Assembly: GCA_025194985.1 (NCBI GenBank)
Contig: JAOANE010000039.1
Span: 1 to 64,000 of the forward strand
Source: Regnicoccus frigidus
GTDB taxonomy: Bacteria; Cyanobacteriota; Cyanobacteriia; PCC-6307; Cyanobiaceae
Length of the DNA stretch: 64,000 bases
Direction of reading: 5' to 3'
Made by a program: the position numbers and the translations under genes. The notes below the pieces were generated by a model. The model saw only the letters and a program-made list of their open reading frames with translations, had not been told where the DNA came from and did not search any database. Numbering within the stretch: the first letter of the stretch is position 1; every line of letters starts with the position of its first letter. Below are positions 21,546-30,643 of this stretch, one piece after another.

Positions 21546-23243
21546 TCACGACGAACAGCTGTAGTGGGACACGCCACCGGCGTTGAAGAATTCTCTGGGC
21601 TTCAGGCGGTCGTAGATGGCCGCCAGTTCCGCCGATGGCTCGTCATAGGGATGGCTGAACACCTCCTGCAATTCCTCGATCAGGCTGGTGTCACCTTGCT
21701 CGGCCTGTTGATAGGCGGGCGCGATCAGCCACTCGCGCCAGGTGATCTTGGGGTTGACGCGCTTCATCGCTTCGGATGTCACGCGGCTGTCGCCGCTTTC
21801 TGTGATGCGCTCCCGCCAGCGTTGCAGCCAGTTGTTCCACTGCGCATCGAGTTGCTCTGAACTGGGCAGGTAGAAGCTCTCTTTCAGGGCTGAGAGTTGC
21901 TCGGGAATGTCAGAGAGCCTGCGGAAGAAGATCGTGTAGTCAACCTTGGAGAGAACCAGGAGCTCCAGTAACTCGTTCACAAGCGTGGGGTCGTAGTGGA
22001 TCAGTCCGAGTTTTTTGGCCCACATGGCCTCGATCTCCAGGGTCATCGCTTCAGCGAAGCCATCGTGGATCTGATCCAGCCGCGCCAGGGCTTCGGTGTT
22101 GCCATCGAGCAGCAGTCGGATGGAGGCCCAGAACATCTGATAGTTGGCTTCGGCTGCCACCGGTTGGTTGAAGAATGAAAAATGCTCGCCGCCGCCGGTC
22201 CAGGGCTGAAATCTGGGCTCGAACAGTTCGCAGAAGCCGAAGGGGCCGTAGTCGAGGGTGAAGCCTCCTGCGGCGCAGTTGTCGCTGTTGAAATTGCCCT
22301 GGCAATAACCCACGCGCATCCAGTTGGCCACCAGCGAAGTGAGCCGTGCGCGAAACAATCCCGCCAGCTCCACTAGCTGATCGCTGAACTCCAGGCCCGG
22401 ATCAATTTCCTGCCGGTAATTGCGCTCAATCAGGTGACTCGTGATCATCTGCAGTTCGTTCAACGCACCCGGATGGGCCTCGCTGCGGGCGCGACGGGCG
22501 AACAGCTCCAGTTGGCCCACCCGCAGAAACGACGGGGCCACGCGTGTGCAGATCGCCGCCGGGTTGTCCACCAGGATGTCGGGATCGAACGACCGGGAAT
22601 TCGCGGAATACCAGGGCCTGCGCACGGTTTCGCCTCGCGACATCACCAGCATCAGCGAGCGTGAGGTGGGAACCCCAAGGGCGTGCATGAACTCCTGAGC
22701 CAGAAACTCGCGCACGCTGGAGCGCAGCACGGCGCGTCCATCAGCGCCGCGGCAATAGGGCGTGGGGCCACCGCCTTTGAGTTGCATCTCCCAGCGCCTG
22801 CCCTCGAAGACGCCTTCGAACACGGAAATGGCCCGGCCATCGCCGTAGCCGTTGCCGGTTCCAAACGGGCACTGCTGGTTGTACTCCGTGCCGTAGATCG
22901 ACAGGGCATAACCGGTCGCCCAGCCAAACGGTCGCATCGGCCCCTGCGCCACGCTGATGTCGCCGGAAAACAGTCGGATGAACTGGTCGTCCTGGGCCAG
23001 CGCATCGCTCAGGCCCAGCTCGTGGAACAGGGTTCGGCTGTGGGCAACGATCTCCGGCGCTGGAATCGGCGTGGGTGTCACCGGCACGTAATGGCCTGAG
23101 AACACCTGGCGGGGCCGGTGATCGTGGCCATCACTACTCGCCTGAGGATCCGCATGCAGTGACTCCAGCAGCGAATAGTCGGCCCGTTGGGCAAACTCCG
23201 CGAAAGTTGTTGTTCGAACTGCTGCTGGCACTGTTGTCGTCAC
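21546..23243 (-). CDS. selO: Protein adenylyltransferase SelO (YdiU family)
   Basis: A 565-residue pseudokinase-fold enzyme that transfers AMP from ATP to protein hydroxyls. The family features are the PFGWATGYALSIYGTEY region, QLKGGGPTPYCRGADGRAVL (lysine and glycine-rich nucleotide site), SSVREFLAQEF, NFNSDNCAAGGFTLDYGPFG (catalytic N and D residues) and MKRVNPK near the C terminus. It ends HYSCSS: a cysteine where some SelO proteins carry selenocysteine. It is full length and marks the right border of the island. It is divergently transcribed from the dehydrogenase gene. Confidence 0.93.
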   Translation of the reverse strand: MTTTVPAAVRTTTFAEFAQRADYSLLESLHADPQASSDGHDHRPRQVFSGHYVPVTPTPIPAPEIVAHSRTLFHELGLSDALAQDDQFIRLFSGDISVAQGPMRPFGWATGYALSIYGTEYNQQCPFGTGNGYGDGRAISVFEGVFEGRRWEMQLKGGGPTPYCRGADGRAVLRSSVREFLAQEFMHALGVPTSRSLMLVMSRGETVRRPWYSANSRSFDPDILVDNPAAICTRVAPSFLRVGQLELFARRARSEAHPGALNELQMITSHLIERNYRQEIDPGLEFSDQLVELAGLFRARLTSLVANWMRVGYCQGNFNSDNCAAGGFTLDYGPFGFCELFEPRFQPWTGGGEHFSFFNQPVAAEANYQMFWASIRLLLDGNTEALARLDQIHDGFAEAMTLEIEAMWAKKLGLIHYDPTLVNELLELLVLSKVDYTIFFRRLSDIPEQLSALKESFYLPSSEQLDAQWNNWLQRWRERITESGDSRVTSEAMKRVNPKITWREWLIAPAYQQAEQGDTSLIEELQEVFSHPYDEPSAELAAIYDRLKPREFFNAGGVSHYSCSS

Positions 23244-23565
23244 GGGTCTCTCGGGTTCTGGCCATGCCTGGGCCTGGGCCCAGGCGTTGAGGCCATCATC
23301 CTGGCGAGTCTGTCGCCATCGTTGTCACGCCAGTTGAGGGTGCGCTCAAGCACGAACCCAGCTGCACCCAGGAGCCAGCCTGTCTGGCCGCTCAGAGCTG
23401 AAATCCGCCTGGGAGGAGCCTGATCCGCCGCCGCAACCGGAAACCAGACCTCAAGTAGATCGTTGGGGCCGAAACGACCCCGCTGTGCGATGGCTGAGCT
23501 GGAACAGGGGTGGATGGCTCTGGCTAGGTTCCCTCCACACGACCCTTTGATGGCACGCCATTTCC
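23244..23565. other. Divergent intergenic region between selO and the dehydrogenase gene
   Basis: These 322 bases must hold both promoters. A minus-strand frame without similarity to anything I know covers part of it (with LLEVWFPVAA and GWLLGAAGFVLERT), so a small decayed or unrecognised gene is possible. No clear -10/-35 pair or hairpin stood out. Confidence 0.3.
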
Positions 23566-24576
23566 ATGCAGAAGACGCAGTGCTCTGTGGCTGTCTATGA
23601 CACAAAGCCCTACGACCTGCTGCACCTGCCAGCAGCTGCAGGCTCCGATCTGGATCTGCGCTTTCTGAATTTTCGCCTGAGTGTCGATACAGCGGCTACG
23701 GCCGATGGGGCGCGGGCTGTTTGTGTGTTTGTCAATGATGTGATTGACAAAGGCTGTCTTGAATCCTTGGCCAGCCAGGGCGTCGAGCTGGTGGCCCTGC
23801 GCTGCACCGGGTGCAACAACGTGGACATCGAAGCGGCGCGCGATCTTGGCATGGCCGTGACCCGCGTGCCCATCTACTCACCCAATGCCGTGGCCGAGCA
23901 TGCCGTGGCGTTGCTGTTGACCCTGAATCGCCATGTGCACCGCTCGTTCAACCGGGTGCGGGAACTCAATTTCTCCCTGCAGGGCCTGGTGGGCTTTGAT
24001 CTCAATGGCAAGACGGCCGGCATTGTGGGAACGGGCAAGATCGGGCGGATCGTGGCCAGGATCCTGCGCGGTTTCGGCATGGTGGTTGTCGCCTACGACC
24101 CCTACCCCGATGCGGCCTGGGCGATTCGCGAGGGCATCACCTATGTGGATCCGATCACCCTGTCCAGCCTCAGTGATGTGATCTCCCTGCATGTTCCCCT
24201 GATGCCGGAAACCCATCACATCATCCGCCGTGAAACCATCGACTGCATGAAGCCGGGTGTGATCCTGGTGAATGTCAGCCGGGGTGGCCTGATCGACACC
24301 GTGGCCCTGATCGAGGCCTTGAAATCCGGACGCCTTGGTGGCGTGGCGCTGGATGTTTATGAGGAGGAAGAAGGGGTGTTTTTCGAAGATCTTTCCGGAG
24401 AGGTGTTGCAGGATGATCTGCTGGCGCGGATGCTCACCTTTCCGAATGTGTTGATCACAGCCCACCAGGCCTTTCTCACCCACGAAGCTCTCAACGACAT
24501 TGCTCGCGTCACCGCCGCCAATCTGCACGCGCTGATGCAGGGGACCCCCTTCGTGGGGGGGTCCCTACTCACTTAG
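23566..24576 (+). CDS. D-2-hydroxyacid dehydrogenase, D-lactate dehydrogenase type
   Basis: A 336-residue NAD-dependent D-2-hydroxyacid dehydrogenase. The N-terminal part has VALRCTGCNNVDIEAA, the Rossmann motif is GIVGTGKIGRIVARIL, and the catalytic arginine is in NVSRGGLIDT. An acidic EEEEGVFFEDLS segment typical of fermentative D-LDH and the catalytic histidine in LITAHQAFLTHEAL follow. It reduces pyruvate to D-lactate with NADH in such proteins. The last codons coincide with a GC-rich hairpin (24541-24565). Confidence 0.88.
   Translation: MQKTQCSVAVYDTKPYDLLHLPAAAGSDLDLRFLNFRLSVDTAATADGARAVCVFVNDVIDKGCLESLASQGVELVALRCTGCNNVDIEAARDLGMAVTRVPIYSPNAVAEHAVALLLTLNRHVHRSFNRVRELNFSLQGLVGFDLNGKTAGIVGTGKIGRIVARILRGFGMVVVAYDPYPDAAWAIREGITYVDPITLSSLSDVISLHVPLMPETHHIIRRETIDCMKPGVILVNVSRGGLIDTVALIEALKSGRLGGVALDVYEEEEGVFFEDLSGEVLQDDLLARMLTFPNVLITAHQAFLTHEALNDIARVTAANLHALMQGTPFVGGSLLT
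24541..24565 (+). terminator. GC-rich hairpin in the last codons of the dehydrogenase gene
   Basis: GGGACCCCC (24541-24549) pairs with GGGGGTCCC (24557-24565) around a seven-base loop. It begins 36 bases before the end of the stop codon and is not followed by a T-run, so it may limit 3' exonuclease or slow transcription rather than act as a classical terminator. Confidence 0.45.
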
Positions 24577-24765
24577 CCAGGTGGTCTTGCTCCGCCGCCA
24601 GCGATCTCCGCCACGTAGGCGAACGTCCCCCGGTGAGCCGTTGTCGCCGGTGGCGATCTGGTGGCCAGGTTGGCCAACGATTCCGAGCTAGACCGGCAGC
24701 AGGCCTGATGCGCTCTGCCTTGAAGGCTCCAGCTCCAGGTCAAGGCCCTTGCCCCCAGCCGTGCC

Positions 24766-24987
24766 ATGCCTGAGATCTCGCTGCGACAGCTCCTGATCGG
24801 CGCCCTGGTCCTGGCCCTGGCCACCGTGCTGGGGCTGGCCGCGCTCAGCGGCTCCATCCCCAGCGGCCTCGCCGGCTGGGGCAGTGGGGGCTCAGCCCAA
24901 CAAGAAGAGGTCTCCCTTGATCCGCAAGTCCCGCCCGATCAGATGCTTTCGCTGGAGATGGGCGTGTCGGCGGAGATGGGTTCTTAG
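24766..24987 (+). CDS. Small membrane-anchored or exported protein
   Basis: A 73-residue protein beginning MPEISLRQLLIGALVLALAT with a hydrophobic helix at about 9-32, then a Gly/Ser-rich stretch and an acidic, Met-rich tail (LSLEMGVSAEMGS). It probably has one N-terminal membrane anchor with the rest outside the membrane. It lies 100 bases before the MscS-family gene on the same strand. It has no recognised family and no strong ribosome binding site. Confidence 0.45.
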   Translation: MPEISLRQLLIGALVLALATVLGLAALSGSIPSGLAGWGSGGSAQQEEVSLDPQVPPDQMLSLEMGVSAEMGS

Positions 24988-25086
24988 ATCCACTCAAAAC
25001 GGCTGAGCTCCCTCAACCTCCGTACCCTGAATAGCTGCTGGATGGGCTGGGCAGCTGCCACGGAACCACTGAGGGGAGGGCAAGGC

Positions 25087-27165
25087 ATGGGGCTGAATCG
25101 GGGGCCAAGCCGCCGCCGCTGCTGGCGGCGTCTGTGGCGGCCGCTGCTGCTGGGTCTGGCCCTCAGCCTGCTGCTGGGGCAACCCGCCGCCGCGGTACTG
25201 AACCTGGTCGGAGCTGGTGGCGACGACGGTGGCGGAGCGGAAGAGGGCTGGCTGGATCGCGAGCAGGCCTTCTCGTGCGGCCGCCTCTGGTGCAGCACCG
25301 TGGTGTTCCCCCACGACGTTCTCAGCACCCGGATCGTCCTGGCCATCGATCCCGGCGAATCGATGTCGGCATCAGACGCCGCGCGGGCAGCGGAGACGCG
25401 GGCCGAAACGGTGGAACGCAGCGTGGAGGGGGTGATTGCCCAACTGCGCCAGGCCCAGCGGGAGGGAAGCGCCGCCCTGTCGCCGGAGCGCCGGCAGGCC
25501 GCGGCGGCGGTGCGTGAGAGCACCGCGACGCTGGCTGTCGCGGAGCTGAACGTCTGGAACGTGTTCAACCGCCAGGCCCTGCATCCCTTCACGCCCACCG
25601 TGGCGGTGGGCTTCCGCAACAACGTGCCGGTGGTGTTCATGCCCGCCGCTCCTGACCTGGGCCTGGGTCCCGCGACCCTGCTCACGGTCACCGAACCCGA
25701 TGCGGCTTGGGCCGGCAGCACGACGATGGAGCTGGCGGAGCGCTGGAAAACAGTGCTCCAGAAGGTGATCAGCGAATCACTCTGGGGCCTGGAGTTCAAC
25801 CGCCGCTTTCCCGCCGGTCGCCTGGTGCTGGCGGCGGCGGTGGCCGGCATCGTGCTTCTGGTCCAGCTGGCCCTCTCGTCGATCCGCTGGGCGCTGCGGC
25901 ACGCGTTGCGGGGCTTGCGGGACAACGCCGAGGCCCTGCGCGAATCGGCCACGCGGGAGGTGATGGCAGCCTTCAGCGGCAACCTTGAGGGCCAGAACGC
26001 CGCGCCCAGTTCGGAGGGGAGCGACGAGAGGGTCGCCGAGGCGTCACCCCAGCCCCGGCGCAGCTGGCTGCAGCGCCTCGGCCGCCGCGCCAGCCGCCAC
26101 CCCCAGCAACTGATCGAGGGCACCGGCCGCCTGATCGAGGGCACCAGCCGCCTGATCGAGACCCTTTCGGTCGCCACGCTCCGTCAGCAGGGCTGGCGCG
26201 ACCAGGCCCGCAACCTGCTCGAGATGGCACTGCTGATCACCGGTCTGCTGCAGTTGAGTCTGGTGGCGGCCGGGCTCGGGGCGATCGCGATCTTTTTCCC
26301 CAGCATCCGCATCGCCTCCCTGCTGCTGATGCAGAAGTCGGTGAGTGTGCCGCTGATGTGGCTGGGGCTGATCGTGGTGCGCTGGTTGCTGCTGCTGGCG
26401 ATTGACCACAGCGTGAACAACTGGGTGATTGCCTCCACCATCAGCAATCCCGGCTCCCGGCGCTATGCCCTGCAGGCGGTGACCTACACCAAAATGCTCA
26501 GGAACACGGCCACGATGGTGTGCATCACGATCGGCATCGTGCTCACCCTGCTGCTCGTGGGCATCAACCGTTCGGTGCTCACCGGTGCCGGGGTGGTGGC
26601 CGTGGCGGCTGGCCTGCTGCTGCGCAACCTGCTGGAAGATTTCATGCAGGGGCTGTTGATCATCCTCACCGACCGTTATGCCATCGGCGATGTGGTGATC
26701 ATCGCGCCCCACGATGGCTTCGTGGAGAACATGAATCTGTTCAACACCCAGCTGCGCGGCCTCGACGGCCAGCTCACCAGCCTGCCCAACGGCCAGATCC
26801 GCGCCATCGAGAACCTCACCAAAGACTGGTCGCGGGTGAACTTCACCATTGAGGTTTCAGCCGACGAAGACCTGCGCGCCGTGCTGGAGCTGATCGGCCG
26901 GGTCGCCGAAGACATGCGCCACGATCCCGACTGGTCTCCGTACGTGCTCGGGACCCCGGAAGTGCTGGGGGTGGATGAGGTGCGCCAGTCGGGCTGCCTG
27001 ATCCGGGTCTGGATCCAGACCCTGCCGCTGGCCCAGTGGCCGGTGGGGCGGGAGTTCCGTTTGCGCGTCAAGGAGGCCTTCGATCGCGAGGGCATCCGCC
27101 TGGGCCTGCCGCGTCAGGAACTGAGCCTCAGGGACTCTGGAATCGCCTCAGTTCCCAGGCCGTGA
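25087..27165 (+). CDS. MscS-family mechanosensitive channel, large form
   Basis: A 692-residue protein starting at the ATG at 25087, with GAGGGGAGGG just upstream (an upstream in-frame start at 25042 is less likely). Residues 10-37 form a signal peptide, followed by a periplasmic region of about 200 residues. There are hydrophobic segments near 238-260, 375-400, 420-440 and 480-545, then the MscS pore/beta domain (LLLRNLLEDFMQGLLIILTD, RYAIGDVVII, LTSLPNGQIRAIENLTKDWS) and a C-terminal alpha/beta part. The repeat LIEGTGRLIEGTSRLIE lies before the second membrane part. It should open under membrane tension during hypo-osmotic shock. Confidence 0.87.
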   Translation: MGLNRGPSRRRCWRRLWRPLLLGLALSLLLGQPAAAVLNLVGAGGDDGGGAEEGWLDREQAFSCGRLWCSTVVFPHDVLSTRIVLAIDPGESMSASDAARAAETRAETVERSVEGVIAQLRQAQREGSAALSPERRQAAAAVRESTATLAVAELNVWNVFNRQALHPFTPTVAVGFRNNVPVVFMPAAPDLGLGPATLLTVTEPDAAWAGSTTMELAERWKTVLQKVISESLWGLEFNRRFPAGRLVLAAAVAGIVLLVQLALSSIRWALRHALRGLRDNAEALRESATREVMAAFSGNLEGQNAAPSSEGSDERVAEASPQPRRSWLQRLGRRASRHPQQLIEGTGRLIEGTSRLIETLSVATLRQQGWRDQARNLLEMALLITGLLQLSLVAAGLGAIAIFFPSIRIASLLLMQKSVSVPLMWLGLIVVRWLLLLAIDHSVNNWVIASTISNPGSRRYALQAVTYTKMLRNTATMVCITIGIVLTLLLVGINRSVLTGAGVVAVAAGLLLRNLLEDFMQGLLIILTDRYAIGDVVIIAPHDGFVENMNLFNTQLRGLDGQLTSLPNGQIRAIENLTKDWSRVNFTIEVSADEDLRAVLELIGRVAEDMRHDPDWSPYVLGTPEVLGVDEVRQSGCLIRVWIQTLPLAQWPVGREFRLRVKEAFDREGIRLGLPRQELSLRDSGIASVPRP

Positions 27166-27946
27166 GCTGCTGTTGGCTGCCGTAGTGGAGGCTCACCTGA
27201 TTGAAGTGCCCGCCATCGAGGCGGCAGCCCACCTGCAAGGCAAAGGCCCTCGCCGGCAGCGTCTCCGGCAGCGAACAAACCAGCCCATCGGCGAAGCCGG
27301 CGCAGAGGTCGTTGCCACTGAACTGACGGCTGCGAAAGGGTGCGCAGGGCTGCGGCTGGGGGTCGGTTGAGGGCCAGTGCCGGGGCTCCAGGCGCTCCAG
27401 CTCCCCGGGCCAGCCCTCCACCTCCGCCAGCAGGGCCCGCCAGTCGCTGGCCGCAGGCCGGGGAGGGTCCGGTTCGGGCGCCAGGGTGCAGCGGAAGGGA
27501 ACCACCCCCAGGCTCTGCAGGCGCCAGAGGGGACCACCAGCCGGGGCTGGTGCCAGCGGCGCGTAGAGCAGCACCAGCATCGAGCGGGAGCGGCCGCAGA
27601 ACAGATTCAGTTCATGGCCGAATCGGGGCTGCTTTTCGTCCACCATCAGGCTTGATTGGCCGCCGGCGGCGCGGAATTGCCAGCACTGGCCGCCACTGTT
27701 GTAGGTGGCGCGGCAGAGAGGCAGCCGGCGGCGGCCGTCCGGAGCGAAGCGCAGGCCGCTGCCATCCCACAGACCGGTGTCGGGGTCGGAAAAGCTGATG
27801 GAGTAGCAGGTGCTCTCGATCACCGCGGTGGGGGTGATCAGATCCAGCACACCGGCGGTGTTGCGTTCGTACCAGCGGCTCGTCCCGCACCAGCGGCCCT
27901 CGAAGTTGAGCCGGTTCAGCTCCCACTGGCGGTCGTGACCGGTCAT
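27128..27946 (-). CDS. DUF3598-family protein
   Basis: A 272-residue cyanobacterial protein beginning MTGHDRQWELNRLNFEGRWC. The NFEGRWCGTSRWY segment followed by two similar beta-rich halves resembles the lipocalin-like DUF3598 proteins of phototrophs. The role is unknown; some relatives resemble bilin lyase folds. It ends 38 bases inside the convergent mscS gene. Confidence 0.7.
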   Translation of the reverse strand: MTGHDRQWELNRLNFEGRWCGTSRWYERNTAGVLDLITPTAVIESTCYSISFSDPDTGLWDGSGLRFAPDGRRRLPLCRATYNSGGQCWQFRAAGGQSSLMVDEKQPRFGHELNLFCGRSRSMLVLLYAPLAPAPAGGPLWRLQSLGVVPFRCTLAPEPDPPRPAASDWRALLAEVEGWPGELERLEPRHWPSTDPQPQPCAPFRSRQFSGNDLCAGFADGLVCSLPETLPARAFALQVGCRLDGGHFNQVSLHYGSQQQLTAWELRRFQSP

Positions 27947-27981
27947 GGCCCCCTAGCTTGCCGCCCACAGCATGACCCCGG

Positions 27982-28854
27982 ATGCGGATCACGATCGTTG
28001 GCTGTGGCTATGTGGGCACGGCCCTGGCCCGCCATTGGCACCAGCAAGGCCGGCACTGGCTGCGGGTGACCACCACCAGCGCCGATCGGGCCGAAGAGCT
28101 GGCCGCCGTGGCCGATTCGGTTCAGGTGCTCGATGCCGCTGACCCCATCGGGCTACGCCAGGCCCTGCAGGGAAGTGAGGCCGCCGTGTTCTGCCTGGCG
28201 CCCAGCGGTGAGCGGCAGGTGGATGCCGACGGCTACGAGGCCACCTTTCTGCGCAGCATGCAGGCCCTGGCCGCCGTGGTGGGCGAGCTGCCCCAGCTCA
28301 ACCAGCTGCTGTACACCAGCAGTTGCTCGGTGTACGGCAACGCCGGCGGCCTGCTGGAGGAGGACACCCCGCTGCAGCCCCGTGACAGGCATGGCGAGAT
28401 CCTGCGCGATGCCGAAGCCGTGTTGTTGAGCTGCCGCAGCCCCAGCCGCCGCGTCGCCATCTGGCGGTTGGGGGCGCTCTATGGACCCGGGCGGGAGCTG
28501 CAGGAGCGTTTCCGGTCGCTGGCGGGCAGCCAGCGCCAGGGGAATGGCGCCGCGCTCACCAGCTGGATCCACCGCGATGACGTGGTGGCGGCCCTGGCCT
28601 TGGCGCTGGAGACCGGCCTCGATGGGGTGTTCAACCTGGTGGATGACGCGCCGATCAGCGTGCGCGACCTGATCGATCTGACCTGCCGTGCCGCCGGACT
28701 CAAGCCGGTGATCTGGGAGGCCGAGGCCGCCCCGGCCGCTGACGCCGGCGCCGGCCGGCGGGTGTCGAACCGGCGGCTGCATGGGCTGGGCTTCCAGTTG
28801 CAGCATCCCCGGCTGCCCGTGCTTGCAGGCAGGCCGCTGGCGCCTCCCCGGTAG
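27982..28854 (+). CDS. NAD(P)-dependent epimerase/dehydratase family protein
   Basis: A 290-residue extended short-chain dehydrogenase-like protein. The Rossmann start is MRITIVGCGYVGTALARHWH (GxGxxG form). The usual YTSSCSVYGN segment carries the S/Y pair, but the canonical YxxxK is replaced (DRHGEILRDAE). Later WRLGALYGPGRE and SWIHRDDVVAAL match the sugar-nucleotide epimerase family. The missing YxxxK suggests an unusual activity or a sensor role; the substrate is unknown. It starts 35 bases from the divergent DUF3598 gene. Confidence 0.75.
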   Translation: MRITIVGCGYVGTALARHWHQQGRHWLRVTTTSADRAEELAAVADSVQVLDAADPIGLRQALQGSEAAVFCLAPSGERQVDADGYEATFLRSMQALAAVVGELPQLNQLLYTSSCSVYGNAGGLLEEDTPLQPRDRHGEILRDAEAVLLSCRSPSRRVAIWRLGALYGPGRELQERFRSLAGSQRQGNGAALTSWIHRDDVVAALALALETGLDGVFNLVDDAPISVRDLIDLTCRAAGLKPVIWEAEAAPAADAGAGRRVSNRRLHGLGFQLQHPRLPVLAGRPLAPPR

Positions 28855-28884
28855 CCTTGCCCCCTGCTTGTCCCAGCCCTGCCG

Positions 28885-29502
28885 ATGCGTTCTGTGCCCC
28901 TCCATCTCCTGCCCGGCAGCGACCTGCGCCTGGCGCTGGAGCAGCTGGCGCTGGAGCAGGGAGCCTCCGGCTTCGTGCTCGGTGTGGTGGGCAACCTGTC
29001 CCAGGCTGCCTTTCAGTGCCCCGGCAAAGCTGCTCCCACCGTGCTCCAGGGAGAGCTGGAAATCATCACCCTGCAGGGCACCGTGGCCCCGCAAGGCGTG
29101 CATTTGCACCTGAGCCTCTCCGATTCCGAGTGCCAGGTGTGGGGCGGCCACCTGGAGCCTGGCAGCCTGGTGCTCAAGGGCGCCGATCTGCTGGTGGGCC
29201 TGCTCGACGGTCCGCTGCCGACCCCGGCCATGGCCCAAGTCCCAGCCGAGCACCTGCCGGCGGTCCTTTCGTCAGGCTCAACCGCCGAGCCGCGGGTCAC
29301 CATCGCCGTGCGCCCCGGCTGCCCCTTTTCCTGGCGCGCGCTTCGCCTGTTGCGCAGCCTCGACATCCCCCATCTGGTGATCGAGCCCGAGGGCGAGAGC
29401 CGCGTGCCCCAGGTGTTCATCGACGGTGCGTTGATCGGTGGCTATGACGCCCTCGCCGAGAGCAATAGCAAGGGAGAACTGGAGTCCCTGCGCCAACGAT
29501 GA
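28885..29502 (+). CDS. PPC/DUF296-domain protein fused to a glutaredoxin-like domain
   Basis: A 205-residue protein. Residues 1-115 form a PPC (DUF296) domain: MRSVPLHLLPGSDLRLALEQ, ASGFVLGVVGNLSQAAF, LEIITLQGTVA and GVHLHLSLSDSECQVWGGHL. After a linker, residues 136-205 form a glutaredoxin-like domain with a monothiol CPFS motif, RVPQVFIDGALIGGYDAL (cis-proline V-P and GG-D glutathione site). PPC proteins occur as trimers of unclear ligand. The fusion suggests a redox- or glutathione-linked role. It overlaps the next gene by four bases (ATGA). Confidence 0.85.
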   Translation: MRSVPLHLLPGSDLRLALEQLALEQGASGFVLGVVGNLSQAAFQCPGKAAPTVLQGELEIITLQGTVAPQGVHLHLSLSDSECQVWGGHLEPGSLVLKGADLLVGLLDGPLPTPAMAQVPAEHLPAVLSSGSTAEPRVTIAVRPGCPFSWRALRLLRSLDIPHLVIEPEGESRVPQVFIDGALIGGYDALAESNSKGELESLRQR

Positions 29503-30143
29503 GTTCCAGTTCCCTGCAGCTCTCCACCCTGGCGGGCTGCGCCCTGACGATCGGTGGCTATCCCCGCTTCCGTTACAACGCCAGCGGCGGCGGGGGCCTC
29601 GGGCGGATCGGCGGCGATCCGCTAGGCGGCCAGCGCCAACCGGCGGCCCCAGTCGCTGGACTGGCGCTTGACTTTGAGCCCTCTGAGCTGACGATCCCGC
29701 CCCTCGATTGGCGCAGCACCCGTTTCCTGGGTCTGCCCCTGCCGCCGGGATTGCGCATCGCGATCGAGCCGGAGCGGTTGGCCGGCAGCCTGGATGGTGA
29801 AAGCGGCGCGGTGACGTTGCAGTTCAGGGCCCGCTTTCTGTTCTCGCTGGGCTCGCTCTATCGCGCTCCGGCCCTGCGGGTCGACACCGAGTTGACCAGT
29901 GGGGCGCTGGTCAGCCAACGGCACCGCAGCAGCGGCCAGCCCCTGGCGGGCGACGGCACGGCCCTGCTGGTGGGGGTGGCCACGATCGAGCCCTGCGGCG
30001 AGCCCTGGCTGGATCGCTTTTTGGGCTTGCCCGATGAGGCTCTGGCGGTGCTGCGCTGCCGCTTCAGAGCCCTCCCTGCGACCGCGTGCCACTCGGGACC
30101 ACCTGCAGGCCGATCGGCGCCAGGGCAATCAGGGCCAGCTTGA
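29499..30143 (+). CDS. Conserved-looking cyanobacterial protein of unknown function
   Basis: A 214-residue protein with a beta-rich, mostly uncharged sequence, beginning MSSSSLQLSTLAGCALTIGG. Features are YPRFRYNASGGGG, ALDFEPSELTIPPLDWRSTR and GTALLVGVATIEPCGEPWLD. No catalytic motif was recognised. Its start overlaps the stop of the PPC-glutaredoxin gene, so the two are coupled. The C-terminal 25 residues overlap yccF on the other strand and may be read-through of a once shorter gene. Confidence 0.6.
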   Translation: MSSSSLQLSTLAGCALTIGGYPRFRYNASGGGGLGRIGGDPLGGQRQPAAPVAGLALDFEPSELTIPPLDWRSTRFLGLPLPPGLRIAIEPERLAGSLDGESGAVTLQFRARFLFSLGSLYRAPALRVDTELTSGALVSQRHRSSGQPLAGDGTALLVGVATIEPCGEPWLDRFLGLPDEALAVLRCRFRALPATACHSGPPAGRSAPGQSGPA

Positions 30144-30486
30144 TGTGCTGGATTCCGAAGGGAATGCCGATGATCGTCACGAAGCAGGCCAGGGCGGAGG
30201 TGACATGGCCGATCGCCAGCCACCAGCCCGCCAGCAGAAACCAGATCACGTTGCCCACCAACCCCAGGGGGCCGGTGCCCAGGTCAGTGCGGCCGGTGAG
30301 TTCGCTTCGGCTGATCGCCTCGTAGCCGAATGGCCAGAACGAAAAATTGCCGATCACGAAACAGGCCCGCGCCCAGGGCAATCCCACAACCGTGATCGCG
30401 GCCACCAGACCAGCCAGCCACCAGCCCAGGCCCATCACGAAGCCCCCGAGCACGAACCAGATGGCGTTAAGCAGGAAACGAAGCAT
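30064..30486 (-). CDS. yccF: YccF-family inner-membrane protein (DUF307)
   Basis: A 140-residue membrane protein with two similar halves, each with a hydrophobic helix pair: MLRFLLNAIWFVLGGFVMGL and GWWLAGLVAAITVVGLPWAR, then NVIWFLLAGWWLAIGHVTSA and LACFVTIIGIPFGIQHIKLA. The GLPWAR and GIPFGIQ turns are the YccF signature. The transported or sensed ligand is unknown. It is convergent with, and overlaps, the upstream gene. Confidence 0.85.
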   Translation of the reverse strand: MLRFLLNAIWFVLGGFVMGLGWWLAGLVAAITVVGLPWARACFVIGNFSFWPFGYEAISRSELTGRTDLGTGPLGLVGNVIWFLLAGWWLAIGHVTSALACFVTIIGIPFGIQHIKLALIALAPIGLQVVPSGTRSQGGL

Positions 30487-30643
30487 GGCTTGAACCTGGC
30501 ATGGCTTGAAGCTGACATGGATCCAGTCGGTAGCAGGCCAGCCTTGTTGTCTTGATTACATTTTTCTGTTAAATCTTCATACCAAGTCGATCGCTTGTCG
30601 ACTAGGCTTCGTAAGCTTCCTTAACAATTGGGTCTGACCGCAT

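Noticed and set aside
23240..23605. A minus-strand frame of 121 codons between selO and the dehydrogenase gene
   Set aside because: It overlaps both gene starts and has no recognised domain or ribosome binding site. It is noted in the intergenic entry but not called a gene.
24984..26177. A 397-codon open frame on the minus strand
   Set aside because: It is antisense to the MscS-family gene and is low-complexity Arg/Ser/Ala sequence.
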